From: AC-69 sp036519575 | GTDB lineage: Bacteria > Actinomycetota > UBA4738 > HRBIN12 | DNA: 8,633 nt | Assembly: GCA_036519575.1 (NCBI GenBank) | Contig: DATDKZ010000178.1 | Span: forward strand, 1-8,633 | Direction: 5' to 3' | In this document: positions 6,598-8,633 of the stretch, one piece after another | Position numbering within the stretch: the stretch's first letter is position 1 | How the letters are laid out: every line of letters begins with the position of its first letter | Translations under genes and position numbers: made by a program | Notes under the pieces: model-generated | Told to the model about the DNA's origin: nothing | Database searches by the model: none | Seen by the model: the letters and a program-made list of their open reading frames with translations, nothing else

Positions 6598-7149
6598 TCA
6601 GGGCGCGAGCCCGATCTCGGGCGCGACCGCCTGGAGCCCCTCGATCCCCACCGCCAGGAACTCGTCGAGGGGAAGGCCGATCGAGTCCTCGACCGAGGTG
6701 ACCTCGTCACGGTTCACGCCGGGGGCGAAGGCCTTCTCCTTCAGCTTCTTCTTGACCGAGGTCACCTTCATCCCCACGGCCTTCTCCGGCCGCACAAGCG
6801 CCGCGGCCACGAGCAGCCCGGCCACCGCGTCCGCGTGGACCACGGCCTTCGACATGCGGTCGGTTCGGAACCGCTCGTGGGCGTGGGCCAGGACGCCGTT
6901 CACCACGCGCTCGTCCACCCCGGCCTCCCGGAGCCACTCCGCCGCGAGGTAGGCATGGCGATCCGGGTCGTCGTGAGTCTGGTCCTGGTCCAGGTCGTGG
7001 AACAGCCCGGTCAGGGCCCACAGGTCCTCGTCCTCCCCGAACCGACGAGCCAGGGCGCCCATCACGCTCTCGACCGAGATCAGATGACGGACTGTGGTCT
7101 CCTTCTGGGCTTTTTGGCGACAGAGCTCGATGGCAGCGGCTCGGTCCAT
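6598..7149 (-). CDS. HD-domain phosphohydrolase of unknown substrate
   Basis: This 183-residue soluble protein belongs to a widespread stand-alone HD/HDIG-type family. The metal-binding set appears to be H22, H51-D52 (in LFHDLDQD), H89 and/or H91, and D107 (in VVHADAVAGLL). The C-terminal half carries the family's typical stretch VRPEKAVGMKVTSVKKKLKEK (119-139) and FAPGVNR (141-147). HD proteins usually hydrolyse phosphate esters of nucleotides or related compounds; the substrate of this subfamily is not known to me. ATG at 7149 shares one base with the stop of the KimA-like gene (TGATG), and GGAG at 7161-7158 lies eight bases before the ATG, so the two genes are almost certainly co-translated. 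A c-di-AMP-related role is conceivable given this neighbour but is inference only. Its 3' end is four bases from the dedA stop, with no room for separate terminators. Confidence 0.9.
   Translation of the reverse strand: MDRAAAIELCRQKAQKETTVRHLISVESVMGALARRFGEDEDLWALTGLFHDLDQDQTHDDPDRHAYLAAEWLREAGVDERVVNGVLAHAHERFRTDRMSKAVVHADAVAGLLVAAALVRPEKAVGMKVTSVKKKLKEKAFAPGVNRDEVTSVEDSIGLPLDEFLAVGIEGLQAVAPEIGLAP
6610..6621. other. Palindrome at the convergent 3' ends
   Basis: CCCGA-TC-TCGGG lies in the last codons of the HD gene, 17 bases past the dedA stop, flanked by GCGCG on the left and GCGCG on the right. It is the only compact inverted repeat I saw at this junction. With a two-base loop and no T-run it is a poor terminator candidate, but nothing else separates the two convergent transcripts. 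Confidence 0.2.
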
Positions 7150-7161
7150 CACGCCTGCTCC
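7147..7161 (-). promoter_or_regulatory. TGATG stop-start overlap with Shine-Dalgarno (KimA-like to HD gene)
   Basis: The transporter's TGA (7151-7149) and the HD gene's ATG (7149-7147) share one base. GGAG at 7161-7158 sits within the transporter's last codons at a spacing of eight bases. This is a classic translational-coupling arrangement and fixes the HD start. Confidence 0.8.
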
Positions 7162-8633
7162 AGGGCGAAGGGCACGCTCGACAGGATCACCCGGGGCTCG
7201 TACAGGAGCAGGCGCTTGACGAACAGCGCAGACTGGTTGTGCAGGAGCCAGTGGCGCCACTTCCTGACCACGAACTCTGGCAGGACCACGATCACCAGGG
7301 TGTCGGGGCGCGCCGTATACCGGCGGACCTCCTCCAAGATGGGACCGGTGAGGTCCCGGAACGGGGCCTCGACGATATCGAGGGGGAATTGACAGCCCCG
7401 CTCCCCCCATTCCTCCTGCATCCGGTGGGCGGCCTCCGGATCGAGATCGAAGTACACCGCCCTGGTTTCCGAGGATTCGAGCGACGCAGCGTAGTTCAGG
7501 GCCCGGATGGTACCGTCGTGCACGCCCGAAACGAACACGAGCGCCACGGTCCGGGTGGGGATGAGGGGGCGGCCGTCGACGCCAACCGGCCGCCCATCCT
7601 CCACGAACACCGGCACGTCGGTGACCACGATGTTGTGCTCCCGGAGCAGGCCCGCCTTCAGGCGTACCAGGGCCCTGCGGCGGATCAGATAGCCTGGCAG
7701 GCCCTCCTGGACGACCTCGGGGATGAAGACGTTCACGAAGTCACTGGGGGCTCGGTCGATCCGCCGCACGTACCTTCGGACGGCCTCGAGCAGGTCCCCG
7801 CCGCGAACGGCGAGCGGTTCCAGGTCGGGAGCGCCCATCGAGAACTCGCGCCACCGGTCGCGAAGCTCGGCCGGGATGCCGACGTTCGAGGGATACACCA
7901 CGCGCCACTCGGTCGGGCGGATTGAGCGGATGGCCCCAAGCGCCTCCGCGGTGGCGACGTCCAGTTCCCGGACCAGGAGCACGAGGTGGTTCACGCCGAC
8001 TTCGCCGGCTCGCACCCTGCCCCGCCGGAGCTCCTCCAGCACCGCCTCGTAGTGCCGGTGGATAGACATGAACATCATCACGATGAACGGCATCGCCGCG
8101 ATCACGATCCACGCCCCATGCCTGAACTTCGTGTACGTCACCACGACGAGCACCACGAACGTGGCCGTCGCGCCGATCCCATTGACGACGATGGAGCGGC
8201 GCCAGCCCCGCGCGGCGCTCGGCCCCTTCCGCTTCTCCTTCAGCCAGTGCCGGACCATCCCGGTCTGCGACAGCGTGAACGACGTGAACACGCCGACGAC
8301 GTACAGCTGGATCAAGCGGGTGAGGTCCGCGTCGAACACCACGATCAACAGGCAGGCCAGCGCAGTCAGGACCACGACACCGTTGGAGAACACCAGCCGG
8401 TCGCCCCGGTTGGCGAACTGGCGGGGCAGGAACCGGTCCCGGGCCAGGATGGCCGACAGGCGAGGGAAGTCCTGGTAGGAAGTGTTCGCCGCCAGGACGA
8501 GGATCGCCGTCGTGAAAATCTGGACCATGTAGAAGAGGAACCCGCCGCCGAAGACGGCGTGCGCGATCTGGGCGACGACCGACCGCTCATCGCTCACCGT
8601 CACGTGCATCCGGCTGGCCAGGAAGGAGATGCC
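7149..8633 (-). CDS. KimA/YdaO-like potassium transporter, APC superfamily (partial, N-terminus outside window)
   Basis: The frame stays open to the right edge, giving the last 494 residues of a transporter; the ATG at 8609 is internal. KimA of Bacillus is about 600 residues, so roughly the first 100-180 are missing. Residues 46-57 (VLAANTSYQDFP), 62-70 (ILARDRFLP) and 77-85 (GDRLVFSNG) match the KimA/YdaO pattern closely. Hydrophobic segments lie near 28-49, 84-100, 104-122, 148-166 and 173-190. After IHRHY (191-195) comes a cytoplasmic domain of about 300 residues, with alternating strands and helices resembling universal-stress-protein folds (for example LVLLVREL 217-224 and ALVFVSGVHDG 364-374). 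KimA is a high-affinity proton-coupled potassium importer whose cytoplasmic domain binds the inhibitor c-di-AMP. Potassium as substrate here is inferred from family. Any riboswitch or promoter would lie outside the window. It is directly coupled to the downstream HD gene. Confidence 0.87.
   Translation of the reverse strand, partial: GISFLASRMHVTVSDERSVVAQIAHAVFGGGFLFYMVQIFTTAILVLAANTSYQDFPRLSAILARDRFLPRQFANRGDRLVFSNGVVVLTALACLLIVVFDADLTRLIQLYVVGVFTSFTLSQTGMVRHWLKEKRKGPSAARGWRRSIVVNGIGATATFVVLVVVTYTKFRHGAWIVIAAMPFIVMMFMSIHRHYEAVLEELRRGRVRAGEVGVNHLVLLVRELDVATAEALGAIRSIRPTEWRVVYPSNVGIPAELRDRWREFSMGAPDLEPLAVRGGDLLEAVRRYVRRIDRAPSDFVNVFIPEVVQEGLPGYLIRRRALVRLKAGLLREHNIVVTDVPVFVEDGRPVGVDGRPLIPTRTVALVFVSGVHDGTIRALNYAASLESSETRAVYFDLDPEAAHRMQEEWGERGCQFPLDIVEAPFRDLTGPILEEVRRYTARPDTLVIVVLPEFVVRKWRHWLLHNQSALFVKRLLLYEPRVILSSVPFALEQA

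Noticed and set aside
6478..7392. 304-codon plus-strand frame antisense to the HD gene and the end of the KimA-like gene
   Set aside because: It has no conserved motif and lies opposite two clear genes whose TGATG junction would be hard to explain otherwise.
8607..8609. ATG at 8609 as start of the KimA-like gene
   Set aside because: The frame stays open to the window edge and the eight upstream residues continue the membrane-transporter sequence. The family needs further N-terminal membrane segments, so this is an internal methionine.
1..8633. CRISPR array, tRNA/rRNA, insertion sequence or phage attachment site
   Set aside because: I looked for regularly spaced repeats, terminal inverted repeats with a transposase, and tRNA-like cloverleaf arms and found none. 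Nearly all bases are taken up by seven housekeeping-type genes.

Overview
The window is a gene-dense, very GC-rich stretch of bacterial chromosome. A high-GC actinobacterium is the likeliest source, probably a deep-branching or uncultured lineage. Three things point there: a dTMP kinase fused to the C-terminus of an MFS-type membrane domain, the order topA - MFS/tmk - holB (from memory, similar to Streptomyces), and a NarL-like receiver domain downstream. The topoisomerase keeps four C-terminal zinc ribbons, which the well-studied Streptomyces and Mycobacterium enzymes lack, so a member of those genera is unlikely. This assignment is inference; there is no rRNA or other phylogenetic marker to settle it.

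Layout. Positions 1-5713 are all on the minus strand and form one replication/nucleotide block. In transcription order it holds topA (5713-3419, DNA topoisomerase I), then with zero spacing a 671-residue MFS-thymidylate kinase fusion (3418-1403), then overlapping by 17 bases holB (1419-274, DNA polymerase III delta prime), and 84 bases later a response regulator (189 to the left edge, cut after the phospho-acceptor Asp). Positions 5714-5909 are a divergent intergenic region. Positions 5910-6593 on the plus strand encode a DedA/VTT membrane protein that starts at GTG. Four bases after its stop it meets the convergent minus-strand pair at 6598-8633: a 183-residue HD-domain protein whose ATG overlaps the stop of the upstream gene (TGATG), and upstream of it a KimA/YdaO-like potassium transporter of the APC superfamily that runs off the right edge.

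How the genes fit together. TopA relaxes negative supercoils, Tmk supplies dTDP for dTTP synthesis, and delta prime is part of the clamp loader, so the left block is a DNA-synthesis operon. The response regulator may or may not be co-transcribed. The right block couples potassium uptake to a metal-dependent HD phosphohydrolase of unknown substrate. Because KimA-type transporters are known c-di-AMP targets and some HD proteins (PgpH) hydrolyse c-di-AMP, a local link is worth testing but is not shown. I saw no CRISPR array, mobile element, tRNA, rRNA or attachment site, and nothing amounting to a wholly new system. The most unusual items are the MFS-Tmk fusion, the zinc-ribbon TopA and the KimA-HD coupling.
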